Shown here: positions 23,412-32,459 of the stretch, in pieces | How positions within the stretch are numbered: the stretch's first letter is position 1 | Layout of the letters: the number at the start of each line of letters is the position of its first letter | Assembly: GCF_016584665.1 (NCBI RefSeq) | Contig: NZ_BBJB01000002.1 | Location: 1 to 64,000, forward strand | Direction of reading: 5' to 3' | DNA length: 64,000 bases | From: Pseudanabaena sp. lw0831 | GTDB lineage: Bacteria; Cyanobacteriota; Cyanobacteriia; Pseudanabaenales; Pseudanabaenaceae | Notes under the pieces: model-generated | Databases searched by the model: none | Told to the model about the DNA's origin: nothing | The model's input: only the letters and a program-made list of their open reading frames with translations | Position numbers and translations under genes: made by a program

Positions 23412-24416
23412 TTATTTGATGGCACTGCGGGTTAGTAAAGTTCCCATCTCCCTCTCAAATTCCCGATCAACCTCTTGCATCCTCTGTAAAGCGGAGCGTA
23501 GAATTAACTTGCCCTCATATACGAGAGTCTCCCCAGTAATCGGGTGAATCAGAGATTGTTGCGCCTTTTTACCGACCAATGACTCTAGCTCAGCTTCAGA
23601 ACCAACATATTTGCCTTTGGGGATTTCAACCACCAATCCAGCTTCAAGGATTTTACATTGACAGGCAAGACGAGCATTAGATTTCTCAATCCGCATTAGA
23701 TTTAAGGTAATCAGTTCTTGCTCAGTTGGTGGAGTGAGACATTCCATCCCTTCTTGAACAAAAACATGGCAGGTAGCGCAACGACCTTGCCCCCCACAAG
23801 CTTTTAAGATCTTGGCATGGTTGCTGAGCAAAGCACTGAGCAGGCGAGTACCTTTAGCAGATTTGGTGGATTTCCCATCGATTGTGAGTGCGATCGCATC
23901 ACCTTTAAGACTAGGAGCAGAAGATGATAAAGATAAAGCTTGCTTCTGGGCACGAATTACACTCGTCACATTTTGAATTACCTTTACAAATTGATTATGG
24001 TTGGCGGGGTCACTGCTGACTACATCATTAAACCCTTTCTTTTCCATAATCCAGTTACGGTAGAAGTCAGGGATCACAGCATCATGAGACACCATAATCA
24101 CTGGCAAATCTTTCCACTCTTGGTGACAGATACGATAGATTTCAAAACAGCTACTCTGATCGACGTTACCAAGCAACAATAGATCGGTGGAACCAAAAGA
24201 CATGGTTTCAATTAGTTCTGTGTATTCACCACAGATATAGATATTCCACTTGCCAATGTCTTGCACAGTCTGCAGCAACCGTTGCAGCACAATTGGATTG
24301 GATTCAGCAATCACGATCCTCAAGGTAGGATTATAAGGGCGATCACTCATTGAATTGTTGGAACTTTGCCCCGAACTTGACTGGTTTTTACTTTCGATAT
24401 GGTTAACTTGGTTCAT
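23412..24416 (-). CDS. Pseudo-receiver/[2Fe-2S] ferredoxin fusion
   Basis: A 334-residue protein with two domains. Residues about 30-155 resemble a response-regulator receiver (RIVIAESNPIVLQRLLQTV, then DLLLLGNVDQ, then LPVIMVSHD). The phosphoacceptor Asp is replaced by Gly in LLLLGN, so it cannot be phosphorylated normally. Residues about 165-275 are an adrenodoxin-type ferredoxin: KACGGQGRCATCHVFV gives three Cys, and ARLACQCKI gives the fourth. The C-terminus (about 280-334) is helical. The ferredoxin half resembles Slr0148 (from memory). The fusion suggests redox sensing coupled to a receiver-type interaction surface. The start is preceded by AAGGC. Confidence 0.85.
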   Translation of the reverse strand: MNQVNHIESKNQSSSGQSSNNSMSDRPYNPTLRIVIAESNPIVLQRLLQTVQDIGKWNIYICGEYTELIETMSFGSTDLLLLGNVDQSSCFEIYRICHQEWKDLPVIMVSHDAVIPDFYRNWIMEKKGFNDVVSSDPANHNQFVKVIQNVTSVIRAQKQALSLSSSAPSLKGDAIALTIDGKSTKSAKGTRLLSALLSNHAKILKACGGQGRCATCHVFVQEGMECLTPPTEQELITLNLMRIEKSNARLACQCKILEAGLVVEIPKGKYVGSEAELESLVGKKAQQSLIHPITGETLVYEGKLILRSALQRMQEVDREFEREMGTLLTRSAIK

Positions 24417-24479
24417 AATATTTGCCTTTTTTTAGATGGTTTCGCGATAATCTTGCACTATATTTAATCAACTTATTAA

Positions 24480-25325
24480 CTAAATCAAGGCGATTGCTTG
24501 CAGTTGAGAAGACAGTTTACTCCGCTGACCTTGGGCGTTCAGGATCATCGCCAAGACGTAATCGGTGGGAATGGGAGGACAAAATAAGTACCCTTGGTAA
24601 GTATCACAACCCAAATAAGTTACTTGTTCGAGCTGCTGAAGTGTTTCCACACCTTCAGCAACCACTTCTACTCCTAACTTTATTGCCATATCAACAATTG
24701 CCTCTAATATAATGGAAACTGATTTTTGGTATCGAGAGTCTTGATGCACAAGCCCTTGAATGAATCGCCGATCAATTTTGATAATGCTAGTGGGCAATTC
24801 AGATATGTATTCTAAAGAGCAATAACTAGTACAAAAATCATCTAAGGCAATCTTAATCCCAAGTTCGCGCAGCCCCTGAAGCACAAATTTAATATCAGCC
24901 ATATTCGTGATTGCGGAACTCTCCGTAACTTCAATGCCAATGCATGACGGTGGCAGATTATATTCTTGGAGTAAGGTTGCGATCACGGTCAAGCATTCCT
25001 TTTCTTGTAAATAACGGGTGGAAAAATTTAGGAATACGGGAACTGAAACGCCAAGCTCTTGCCAAGTCACAATTTGAGTAAGTGCTTTGCGAAGTAGCCA
25101 TTTGTGAAACTTGGCAACTAAACTAGTTTCACTAACCTCTAAAGCTCCAATAAATTGTGCCGTATCGACATTGCCAAGAGCAGAGGATTGCCATCGAGTT
25201 AGGGCTTCCATACTAACGATTTTATTGCTGCTGACACTACTTTGAAGCTGATAATGTAGAAGCAATTCATTGTTGTTTATTGCTTCTTCGATTAATTGGG
25301 CGCTAATCTCATTTGTGTCTTTCAT
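24480..25325 (-). CDS. EAL domain cyclic-di-GMP phosphodiesterase
   Basis: A 281-residue stand-alone EAL protein. The EAL motif is EALTRWQ. The metal and catalytic residues appear in CIGIEVTESS, KIALDDFCTSY (the usual G is Cys, the DD pair is kept), IIKIDRRFIQGL and VVAEGVETLQQLE. QGYLFCPPIP ends the domain. All residues needed for hydrolysis of cyclic di-GMP seem present. No receiver or PAS domain is attached, so control probably comes through protein partners in the cluster, which has two pseudo-receivers. In cyanobacteria cyclic di-GMP controls motility, aggregation and phototaxis. Confidence 0.85.
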   Translation of the reverse strand: MKDTNEISAQLIEEAINNNELLLHYQLQSSVSSNKIVSMEALTRWQSSALGNVDTAQFIGALEVSETSLVAKFHKWLLRKALTQIVTWQELGVSVPVFLNFSTRYLQEKECLTVIATLLQEYNLPPSCIGIEVTESSAITNMADIKFVLQGLRELGIKIALDDFCTSYCSLEYISELPTSIIKIDRRFIQGLVHQDSRYQKSVSIILEAIVDMAIKLGVEVVAEGVETLQQLEQVTYLGCDTYQGYLFCPPIPTDYVLAMILNAQGQRSKLSSQLQAIALI

Positions 25326-25407
25326 TTTGGGAATAACTGTTAGATGAATGATTGGATTGATTTGGGTGGGTAAAGATGGGTTCTCAGTGCCAAGTTAAGG
25401 CTTGTAG

Positions 25408-26235
25408 TTAGCCAAGAGAAATAATTTGATCGACTTGAATGGATAAATTACTACTCAGCACGATCGCAACATAACCACCAATGATGCGATCGCATTCCTT
25501 GAGAAATCCTCTAACCCAGAGCTTTAAACTTTGATACTGCTCATCAGTAAGTTGCTCGTCGGGAATATCTTCGCTGAAGTAAGAAATGCCCCCCGTATAT
25601 TCAACTGACCAGCATCCGATCCAAGGATGCTCTAGTACAGTAGCAGTAAGAGCTTTTTTCCAATAGTTACCCAGCACCATTTCACCGAAGTATTTCTTGC
25701 TAAAATCAGTGAGTTGGTTAAGTGCAGATATTGCTTGCTGATAGGTTAAACCTTGAAGAGATGCTTGTGGAAGAATCGCAGTAGCTACTTCTACAAATTC
25801 GTTAACGTTCTCTTTGCCAAGCAACATTTGTTGCAGTTTTGCTTTTATCAAATGTATATTCTGAGGAGAACTGCTTAAAACTTCATAGACCCCCTTAGAG
25901 ATTACCCAGTCTCGAAAAAATTGGTTGACGCTAATTCCATCAGTCAACAAAATTATCGGCACATTTTGAAATTGATTGGCATATCTACGATACGCTTCTA
26001 AAATACTGATTTCTGGCAAATTACCGAGAATGAATAAATCAGGAGTTTGTAAACCTATGGCTTGATCGATCTCCTCACAATTGCCACAACCCATAACCAG
26101 ATGATGATCTTTTGTTAACGCATCAACCATTGAACGGCGAATTGACACATTTGATTCGGCAAGAACAACTACAAGCGATCGCTGATTAGTTGCACTTATA
26201 GTTACATTTTGGCTTTTTTTGCTTAGTAGTTGCAT
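25408..26235 (-). CDS. Pseudo-receiver protein with unknown C-terminal domain
   Basis: About 275 residues from the ATG at 26235, which lies after AGGAAA; the frame is open further upstream. Residues about 15-135 repeat the receiver-like pattern of the ferredoxin fusion: VVLAESNVSIRRSMVDALT, DLFILGNLPE, VPIILLTDG and YEVLSSSPQN. Again Gly replaces the phosphoacceptor Asp in LGN. Residues about 140-275 are a separate domain not recognised (LTYQQAISALNQLTDFSKKY; HPWIGCWSVEYTGGISYF). The shared LGN receiver indicates the two proteins are paralogues that may bind a common partner. Confidence 0.7.
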   Translation of the reverse strand: MQLLSKKSQNVTISATNQRSLVVVLAESNVSIRRSMVDALTKDHHLVMGCGNCEEIDQAIGLQTPDLFILGNLPEISILEAYRRYANQFQNVPIILLTDGISVNQFFRDWVISKGVYEVLSSSPQNIHLIKAKLQQMLLGKENVNEFVEVATAILPQASLQGLTYQQAISALNQLTDFSKKYFGEMVLGNYWKKALTATVLEHPWIGCWSVEYTGGISYFSEDIPDEQLTDEQYQSLKLWVRGFLKECDRIIGGYVAIVLSSNLSIQVDQIISLG

Positions 26236-26335
26236 TTTCCTGTATTCCTTCCTTAGCTCGACTGAAAGAATCATAGGGTAGCAACTGGATAAAGCTTTAA
26301 CTCGTTTTTTACAAATTAGTCGATTTTTGACATAA

Positions 26336-26400
26336 GTTTTCAACCAACAAAAAAGAGTTGCGGCGCGAAGCGCCGCAACTCTTTTTTGTTGGTTGAAAAC
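26336..26400. terminator. Perfect 31-bp palindrome (GCGGCGC-GAA-GCGCCGC)
   Basis: Two exact 31-base arms flank GAA, ending directly against the stop codon of the response-regulator gene. This is the longest perfect stem of the family. It lies between two genes of the same strand, so it should reduce readthrough. Confidence 0.75.
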
Positions 26401-27159
26401 TTACTTGGCTATAACTATACTTTGAAATTCTTTAGGAGTAACGCCCACCAACTTTAAGAAATGGCGGTTAAATTGGCTGTGAGTCGTAAACCCACATTCC
26501 AGAGCCACATCGTTAATTAGTTGATCCCGCTGTTTTAATAGGAGTTTTGCTTTTTCGATACGTTGCTGAATAATATACTGGTATGGTGAGCAACCAATTT
26601 CTTGACGAAAGAATCGACAGAAGTAAGCAGAATTCATGCCAATAGCTCCAGATAGCACATCCAAATTAATTTCATGGTGAAGATGATCTTCAATATAGAC
26701 AAGCGTAGATTTTAGACGATAGCTAGCAGAAGCTTTTTCAGCTAAGGATTGATCTTTTTCGAGTTCAGATTTATTCTTTTGAGCCGCATGAGTCGATAGA
26801 GCTACTGCTATTGAGGAAAGAAGTTGTTCACGGCGAAAAGGCTTGAGTACATACCCCATAGGGCTGGTGAGTTGCGCCCGTTCAACCGTTTCGCGATCGC
26901 TAAAAGCTGTGAGGTAAAGGAAGGGAATATTGTATAAAGATTGAATATGGGCGGCAGTTTCGATCCCATCAATTTCTCCCTTAATCCGAATATCTAGCAA
27001 GATCAGATCGGGCTGTAATTCGATGGTTTTTCTAATTGCGGTTTGACCATCAGATGCGATCGCACAAACACAATATCCCTCATCCTGTAAAAGTTGAGAA
27101 ATATGCTGAGCCACCAATCTTTCATCTTCGACAATCAATGTTTGAATGGGCATATTCAT
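26401..27159 (-). CDS. Response regulator with AraC-type DNA-binding domain
   Basis: A 252-residue protein. The receiver has the acidic pair VEDER, the phosphoacceptor in LILLDIRIKGEIDG, Thr in LTAFSD and Lys in LKPFRRE. A linker of about 30 residues leads to an AraC/XylS helix-turn-helix pair: LDVLSGAIGMNSAYFCRFFR and INDVALECGFTTHSQFNRHF, ending with VTPKEFQ. It is a normal phosphorylatable regulator. The histidine kinase gene 138 bases upstream is the obvious partner. Two ATG codons are close; the first is used here. Confidence 0.9.
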   Translation of the reverse strand: MNMPIQTLIVEDERLVAQHISQLLQDEGYCVCAIASDGQTAIRKTIELQPDLILLDIRIKGEIDGIETAAHIQSLYNIPFLYLTAFSDRETVERAQLTSPMGYVLKPFRREQLLSSIAVALSTHAAQKNKSELEKDQSLAEKASASYRLKSTLVYIEDHLHHEINLDVLSGAIGMNSAYFCRFFRQEIGCSPYQYIIQQRIEKAKLLLKQRDQLINDVALECGFTTHSQFNRHFLKLVGVTPKEFQSIVIAK

Positions 27160-27236
27160 TCATAAACAACTTTTTTGAAATTACCGCACATCGCAATTAT
27201 ATCACTTAGATAGCATTGAAAGTTCTACATGTTTTG

Positions 27237-27270
27237 GCGCAGCAATAACCAATTTTGGGATTTGCTGCGC
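27237..27270. repeat. Short inverted repeat
   Basis: GCGCAGCAA and TTGCTGCGC are separated by 16 bases, between kinase and regulator genes of the same strand. The meaning is unclear; it may be a weak terminator. Confidence 0.4.
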
Positions 27271-27296
27271 TAGCGGTGCGGTGATTTTCCTTTATA

Positions 27297-30200
27297 TTAC
27301 GCAAGATTTGGGAAAGAGATCCGAATCATTAAGCCATTTTTGCCATCATAGATCAAATTCCCTTCTAATTGTTCGGTTAAGCTTTGAATTAGTTGTATTC
27401 CCAAACCTTCCGAATTTTCTAGCTCGAAACCCTCTGGTAGTCCCACCCCATTATCAGATACAGTCAGAATTATTTGGTGGGTTTCTTGAATGAGACTAAT
27501 CTTGATCTGACCATGCTTTTCAGAGAAAGCATACTTCAAGGCATTGGAAACTAGCTCATTAATAATTAAGCCCAATGGGATCGATTGATCTAGAGATAGA
27601 AAAATATCTCCAACCTCTATCTCTAGATGGATCAGTTCTACGCTAATTCCGTAGCATTCAAACAGGTTGGCAGTTAAGTTGCTAATGTAGTTATGGAAAT
27701 CAATATGTGCAAGATCATCACTCCGATAAAGTTGTTCGTGAATCAGTGACATAGCGAGAATACGATTTTGATATTCTTCGGTAAGGATCTTAATCTCAGA
27801 TGGAGCATTACGGAACTGTAAGTATAGAATACTAGACATGACTTGCAGGTTGTTTTTGACTCTATGGTGAATCTCCTTGAGTAAAACTTTTTTCTGGTTC
27901 AATTCATTCATCAGTTGCCGTTCAAATTGCTGACGATTATGCAATTCGATCTGGACTTGTTCATAGAGACTAGCTTGTTGAATCGCGATCGCTAATTGAT
28001 TGGCAATTTGTTTTAATAAATCTACTTCCTCTTGTTGCCAGTGACGATATTGAGCGCAGGAATGAACTATTAATAGTCCCCATAACTGATCGTTTTTTTT
28101 ACAATCAGCACGATTGATTTCTTGAGGCTTTCCCGAATCAGTATATTGGATTATTGGAATAACAATTTGAGATTTAATGCTAGCTAGTTTAACAAACTTT
28201 TGGGAGTATTCATTTGAAGTTACATCTGAACCATCTAGTACAACATCGCGGCTGAAATTAAGGTGGTAATTAATGGACTTAACGGCTATGTCAGAAGAAT
28301 AAAGGGCAAGATCGTGGTTAAGATTAAGGTGATAATTAATTGCCTCAATCGTAAAATAATTATCTGCGATATCCATATCAATAATTGATAGATATTCGGG
28401 GTTGACCATTTCTTTCACAACTTTGGTAAAACCATCTATGAATTGAAAGATAACAACGCGATCGCCATTTAACAATCTTTTGATTTCATTAACAGCGGTG
28501 GTCAGGATCTCGTTTATATTGAGGGATTGGTGAATTTGTTGGGTAATATGTGTCATGAAGTGTTGACGCTCCATTTGCTGCTTTAATGTCGCCGCTGTCT
28601 GGCTCAGAGCTTCTCGGCTTTGGGTTATTTCGATTTCGATTTGTTTGCGCTGGGTGACATCTTGAGCAAGGGACAACATAGAAATCAGGTTTCCATTCTC
28701 ATCCATAAGTACTGAGTTGTACCATTCGCAATGGATGACTGTGCCATCTTTTTGGTAGTTGCGATTTTGGCAGGTTTGAGGAATGCCTTTCATCAATAGT
28801 TCTGCAATCTTTTTTACATGTGGTATATCATCCTCAAAGATGAGTTGGCACTCATAAATCCCTTTGCCTAAGACTTCCTCGGCTTTCCAACCAAATATTT
28901 TTTCAGCTTGCTGTGACCAGTATTCCACCCGAAATTCTCGATCCCAACGAATAGTTGCTAAAGGAGAGTTCTCAATATGATAGTTCAATTCTTTTTGCGA
29001 TCTTGCTAACTTAAACTCAGCCATTTTGCGATCGCTAATATCTCTTTGCGCGCCAAAGTGTCCAGTTATTCTACCTTCTTGATCGTATAAGCAGATATAG
29101 TCTCCTTCTACCCACATTTGAGAACCATCAAGTCGCCTTTCGGTTGTATCTACATACAATCTTCCTAGGTCAAAAAGACTTCTCCAAGCAGCTTTACCTT
29201 GCTCTATATCATGAGAAAAGAAATCTATAGGAGTAGCACCTAAAAGCTCCTCTTCCTTTGCCTTATACTGATCGAGCATGGCTTGGTTGGCTCTAGTTAT
29301 CCTGTGGTGTGAAAAAATATAATCAAGCGCCGCTTCTTTATCAATGCTGTTATCCCAAGTAATTGGCTGATCTAACATCATAAAGAAAAAGCCTTCTAAG
29401 GAATTATTGAAAAACAAATCAAGCAACTGTTTGCTCTCAGCAAGAGATCTCTCAGCTTGTTTGCGATCGCTGATATCAGTCAATGTGCCAATGTAGCCAG
29501 TTACAGTACCACTAGCATCAACTTCCTTTGCTACTTGAACGTAGTACCAATTAATGCTGCCATCTGGACGTAAATACCGTCCCTCACTTTGATTAATAAT
29601 CGCACTGGAAGAAGCAAATCCTTCAGACCAATGGGCAATCATATATTCTCGGTCTTCTGGTGGTAAGGCTTCCATCCATCCAAAGCCTAATGCAGATTCT
29701 TTCGATCTACCTGTCATCTCAGACCAGCGATCATTGACATAGATGCAGTTCAAAGGTTTATCAAAACGAAAGATCCCCACAGGACTAAACTCAGAGAGTA
29801 CTCGATAGCGAGTTTCACTTTCTTGGAGAGCAATTGTGCGTTGCTCCACCCGCATCTCTAGTTCTTGATTTAATAAATGTAACTCTTGAGTTGCGCGATC
29901 GCGCTCTAAAGCAATTCCTGCAATATTTGCAGCTAGTGACACAATTTCTAGTTCTTGGGCTTTGGGAGTATAAATTTCGCGGTGATACACTCCAAAAGCA
30001 CCTAAGATAAGACCTTCACTGGTTATGATGGGAAATGACCAACAAGCACGTAATCCATGCTCTAGAGCCAATTCCCTATAGTCCTTCCATAGGAAATCGG
30101 TGGCAATATCGGAAACAATTACAGGCTCTTTGCGAAAGACTGTCGTACCACAGGAACCCACACCCTCGCCAATAGATATGCCATCGATTGCTTTCATATA

Positions 30201-30908
30201 GGATTCTGATAACTGAGGAGCCGAACCGTGGTGTAGTTTTCCATGGCGATCGCAAACTAAAATCGAACATAGAGCATTACCTAGCTGCGACTCGATCGCG
30301 AGAACCAACATATCTAGAATTTTAGAAAGCTTTTCACCTTTAGCAATCTTTTCTAAAATCGCATTCTGAATTTTCAACAAATTCTCATTAGCTTGGCGAT
30401 CGCGTAGTTCTTTATGCAACTGCCTCGATAACAAGTTATGGATAGACAGTAGAAAATCACTGCTGTGCTGAGGTTTCTCTACTCCTCCAATTTCATGTTT
30501 TTGTAATTTGAGTTCTGTTTCAGCTAATTTTTGTTTTAGTGCAGCCTTTGCGATCGCCTGACCAATGGCAAAAGATATTAGTTCGGGAGTCAGTGTTTCT
30601 TTAGCAAGACAATCTTCAGTATTTTGGCTAACGATATCCGCATTCTTGGCTTCACATAAGATCACCACAGGCACAAAAGCTATGTTGATTTGCAGGAGTA
30701 TCTCTCTATCAATCGGGTTGGATAATTCCCAATCTAGGACAATACATGCAGATGGATCTTGTTGGTAGGTGGCTAAGGCTGCGGCGGCTGACTCGCATCG
30801 CTGGATTTGATCGGAATATTGGCGATCGCTACTCCATAGATGACTGTAATCAAGGTTACTTGTAACAATCAAAATCCTAAAATTATTGTCAGCACCTAAA
30901 CTAATCAT
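27297..30908 (-). CDS. Multi-sensor histidine kinase (receiver-GAF-PAS3-GAF-HisKA_2)
   Basis: About 1203 residues, soluble. Domain order (numbered from 30908): receiver-like region about 8-125, with a possible phosphoacceptor in CIVLDWEL; GAF about 175-340; three PAS/PAC units about 350-480, 485-625 and 630-755 (each ending near DISDRK or DVTQRK); a second GAF about 775-985; and a HisKA_2-type dimerisation helix with phosphorylatable His in LLKEIHHRVKNNLQ. The ATP-binding domain has INELVSNALKYAF, DNGVGLP and SEGLGIQLI. The second GAF contains an insertion with a duplicated INYHLN phrase. No Cys for a bilin was identified in either GAF. The frame extends to 30977, but that start lies in a palindrome. 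Confidence 0.88.
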   Translation of the reverse strand: MISLGADNNFRILIVTSNLDYSHLWSSDRQYSDQIQRCESAAAALATYQQDPSACIVLDWELSNPIDREILLQINIAFVPVVILCEAKNADIVSQNTEDCLAKETLTPELISFAIGQAIAKAALKQKLAETELKLQKHEIGGVEKPQHSSDFLLSIHNLLSRQLHKELRDRQANENLLKIQNAILEKIAKGEKLSKILDMLVLAIESQLGNALCSILVCDRHGKLHHGSAPQLSESYMKAIDGISIGEGVGSCGTTVFRKEPVIVSDIATDFLWKDYRELALEHGLRACWSFPIITSEGLILGAFGVYHREIYTPKAQELEIVSLAANIAGIALERDRATQELHLLNQELEMRVEQRTIALQESETRYRVLSEFSPVGIFRFDKPLNCIYVNDRWSEMTGRSKESALGFGWMEALPPEDREYMIAHWSEGFASSSAIINQSEGRYLRPDGSINWYYVQVAKEVDASGTVTGYIGTLTDISDRKQAERSLAESKQLLDLFFNNSLEGFFFMMLDQPITWDNSIDKEAALDYIFSHHRITRANQAMLDQYKAKEEELLGATPIDFFSHDIEQGKAAWRSLFDLGRLYVDTTERRLDGSQMWVEGDYICLYDQEGRITGHFGAQRDISDRKMAEFKLARSQKELNYHIENSPLATIRWDREFRVEYWSQQAEKIFGWKAEEVLGKGIYECQLIFEDDIPHVKKIAELLMKGIPQTCQNRNYQKDGTVIHCEWYNSVLMDENGNLISMLSLAQDVTQRKQIEIEITQSREALSQTAATLKQQMERQHFMTHITQQIHQSLNINEILTTAVNEIKRLLNGDRVVIFQFIDGFTKVVKEMVNPEYLSIIDMDIADNYFTIEAINYHLNLNHDLALYSSDIAVKSINYHLNFSRDVVLDGSDVTSNEYSQKFVKLASIKSQIVIPIIQYTDSGKPQEINRADCKKNDQLWGLLIVHSCAQYRHWQQEEVDLLKQIANQLAIAIQQASLYEQVQIELHNRQQFERQLMNELNQKKVLLKEIHHRVKNNLQVMSSILYLQFRNAPSEIKILTEEYQNRILAMSLIHEQLYRSDDLAHIDFHNYISNLTANLFECYGISVELIHLEIEVGDIFLSLDQSIPLGLIINELVSNALKYAFSEKHGQIKISLIQETHQIILTVSDNGVGLPEGFELENSEGLGIQLIQSLTEQLEGNLIYDGKNGLMIRISFPNLA

Positions 30909-30968
30909 CGCAGAAGCCCACCGTAAAAATAATATTGTACTAACTACCGCAGTTAGTGGTACAAAGCC

Positions 30969-31021
30969 AAAACCCAAAAGATAGTTGCGGCGCTTTGCGC
31001 CGCAACTATCTTTTGGGTTTT
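30969..31021. terminator. Perfect 25-bp palindrome (GCGGCGC-TTT-GCGCCGC)
   Basis: Exact 25-base arms, AAAACCCAAAAGATAGTTGC and onward, flank TTT. The right arm overlaps the stop codon of the upstream J-domain gene. Probably terminates it. Confidence 0.75.
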
Positions 31022-32045
31022 ACCGCTGAAATTGCGATAAAAACTCTAACATCAACTCCTCTTCTGTCATTTGCTGCTGCATCAAATCAGTGGGACCTCT
31101 CAAAAACTCTTGAATCGTGATGCGGCGATCGCGAAAATCAAGCACAAATTTATGTAGTTGTTCAACGACTTCGACATGAGCCTCAACCTCAAATAAAGCC
31201 TCACCAATAGGATCGCCGCCATATTTAGTAATCTTCTTAAAAACAGCAGTCATTTCACCCTGTTGAGTTTTCTTTGTGAGTTTAAGTTGCTGCTTGAGAG
31301 TAGTAAGCTGCTCCTTAAGAAAAGAATTTTCTGACTCCACTTTTGCGCAATGTCGGGTCAGATCATCGGAACTATCGCGATCGATCAGTGCTTCCAGTTC
31401 TTGCTGCTTCTCAATCTCCAAAAGTCTCGCCAAGTCGCCATTTTGATAAGCTAGATTAATTTCCTTCATCACCTCAGTCCGAAAAGCTTTTTCCACTTCA
31501 TCAGTAACTTTGTCAGGATGAAAGCGATCGGCAAGACGCAAAAAAAGCTGGCGAATTTTTTTTAGATCGTCGCGATCGGGTCTTGCAATATCTTCCATGA
31601 CTTCCTGATGAGATCTCCCCTCATAGCCTCTCCATTCCGTCTCTTCCTCAGAATCATCAACTTCCACATCAGCACTAGAGGGTAACTGCTGAGGACTGAT
31701 CAGCCCATCTGCTTGGAGATGGTAGTAAACTGACTCAATATCTTTTCGAGATTTCTTCCCCAACTTTCTAACAGCAAAGATTTCCTTAAATACATCATGG
31801 ATTTGGCGATCGAGTTCCAATATTTTTTGACGAAAAGGGGCGATGCGCTGAGCAATCTGAATCCCAACGTCCTTAATGCTATCGTTGAGATTGTTTAACT
31901 TAGTACGGTTTGACTCAATTTGTTTGAGTAATTTCTCATTTTCTTTTTCCAGAAAATTGAGCCGATTCCGCAAGTCAGAAAGACCAAGGCTACCTTGAGA
32001 AGGTATAGCTGGAGAAGGATTAGAGGTTTTAGATTGTCGCGCCAT
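31020..32045 (-). CDS. J-domain protein with coiled coils
   Basis: A 341-residue protein. Residues about 20-75 are a coiled coil. The J-domain-like part (about residues 160-215) has the DnaJ hallmark HPD in LRLADRFHPDKVTDEVEKAF. A second coiled coil (about 235-265) follows. The terminal 70 residues are helical and include a FLRGPTD segment. No Gly/Phe or zinc region is present, so it is a class III co-chaperone or a specialised Hsp70 recruiter. It lies upstream of the kinase cluster, separated by a terminator. Confidence 0.8.
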   Translation of the reverse strand: MARQSKTSNPSPAIPSQGSLGLSDLRNRLNFLEKENEKLLKQIESNRTKLNNLNDSIKDVGIQIAQRIAPFRQKILELDRQIHDVFKEIFAVRKLGKKSRKDIESVYYHLQADGLISPQQLPSSADVEVDDSEEETEWRGYEGRSHQEVMEDIARPDRDDLKKIRQLFLRLADRFHPDKVTDEVEKAFRTEVMKEINLAYQNGDLARLLEIEKQQELEALIDRDSSDDLTRHCAKVESENSFLKEQLTTLKQQLKLTKKTQQGEMTAVFKKITKYGGDPIGEALFEVEAHVEVVEQLHKFVLDFRDRRITIQEFLRGPTDLMQQQMTEEELMLEFLSQFQR

Positions 32046-32351
32046 AGAGTTTAAATGAGGAAGAGCTAAGTGTCAAAACTGTCATCCAGTAAAATCGTAC
32101 CATCTGTATCTACGATCGCATTTTAATTTGCGATCGCGATCCACCTTTCCACGCTTCTTTTATCTAACTTCTTTGTTCTTTACCAAAAAAGTAGTATGAC
32201 AAGAATTGGACTGGAGCAAATGGCACTGGTCGGTTAAGACGTGAGGGAAGTAAAGCCTCGCAATGATAGCAACTCCAGCATAGAAATCGGTCGATGATAT
32301 AGTCCGATCCCCATAGCTGGAGTCTTGTTTTTCGGAAGGCTATGGTCAGAA

Positions 32352-32456
32352 ATGAGTCAGCGCGTAATTCTTGATACTGGTGTTTCATCTAAAAAGATCG
32401 CTGATCGCCTGTCTAAAAACCTTGTAAAATATTGTGAATCTGATCGATTAGGGTGA
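32352..32456 (+). pseudogene. Truncated PIN-type toxin fragment
   Basis: A 34-codon frame begins MSQRVILDTG, the usual opening of PIN ribonucleases, but leaves the family pattern afterwards. It stops directly before the putative antitoxin gene. It may be a decayed toxin. The rest of 32046-32351 has no clear gene, only a few gcgatcgc sites and short inverted repeats. Confidence 0.35.
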
Positions 32457-32459
32457 ATT

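Noticed and set aside
32164-32388. 74-codon minus-strand frame in the spacer before the toxin-antitoxin set
   Set aside because: No ribosome site, no recognisable composition, and it overlaps the PIN-like fragment on the other strand.
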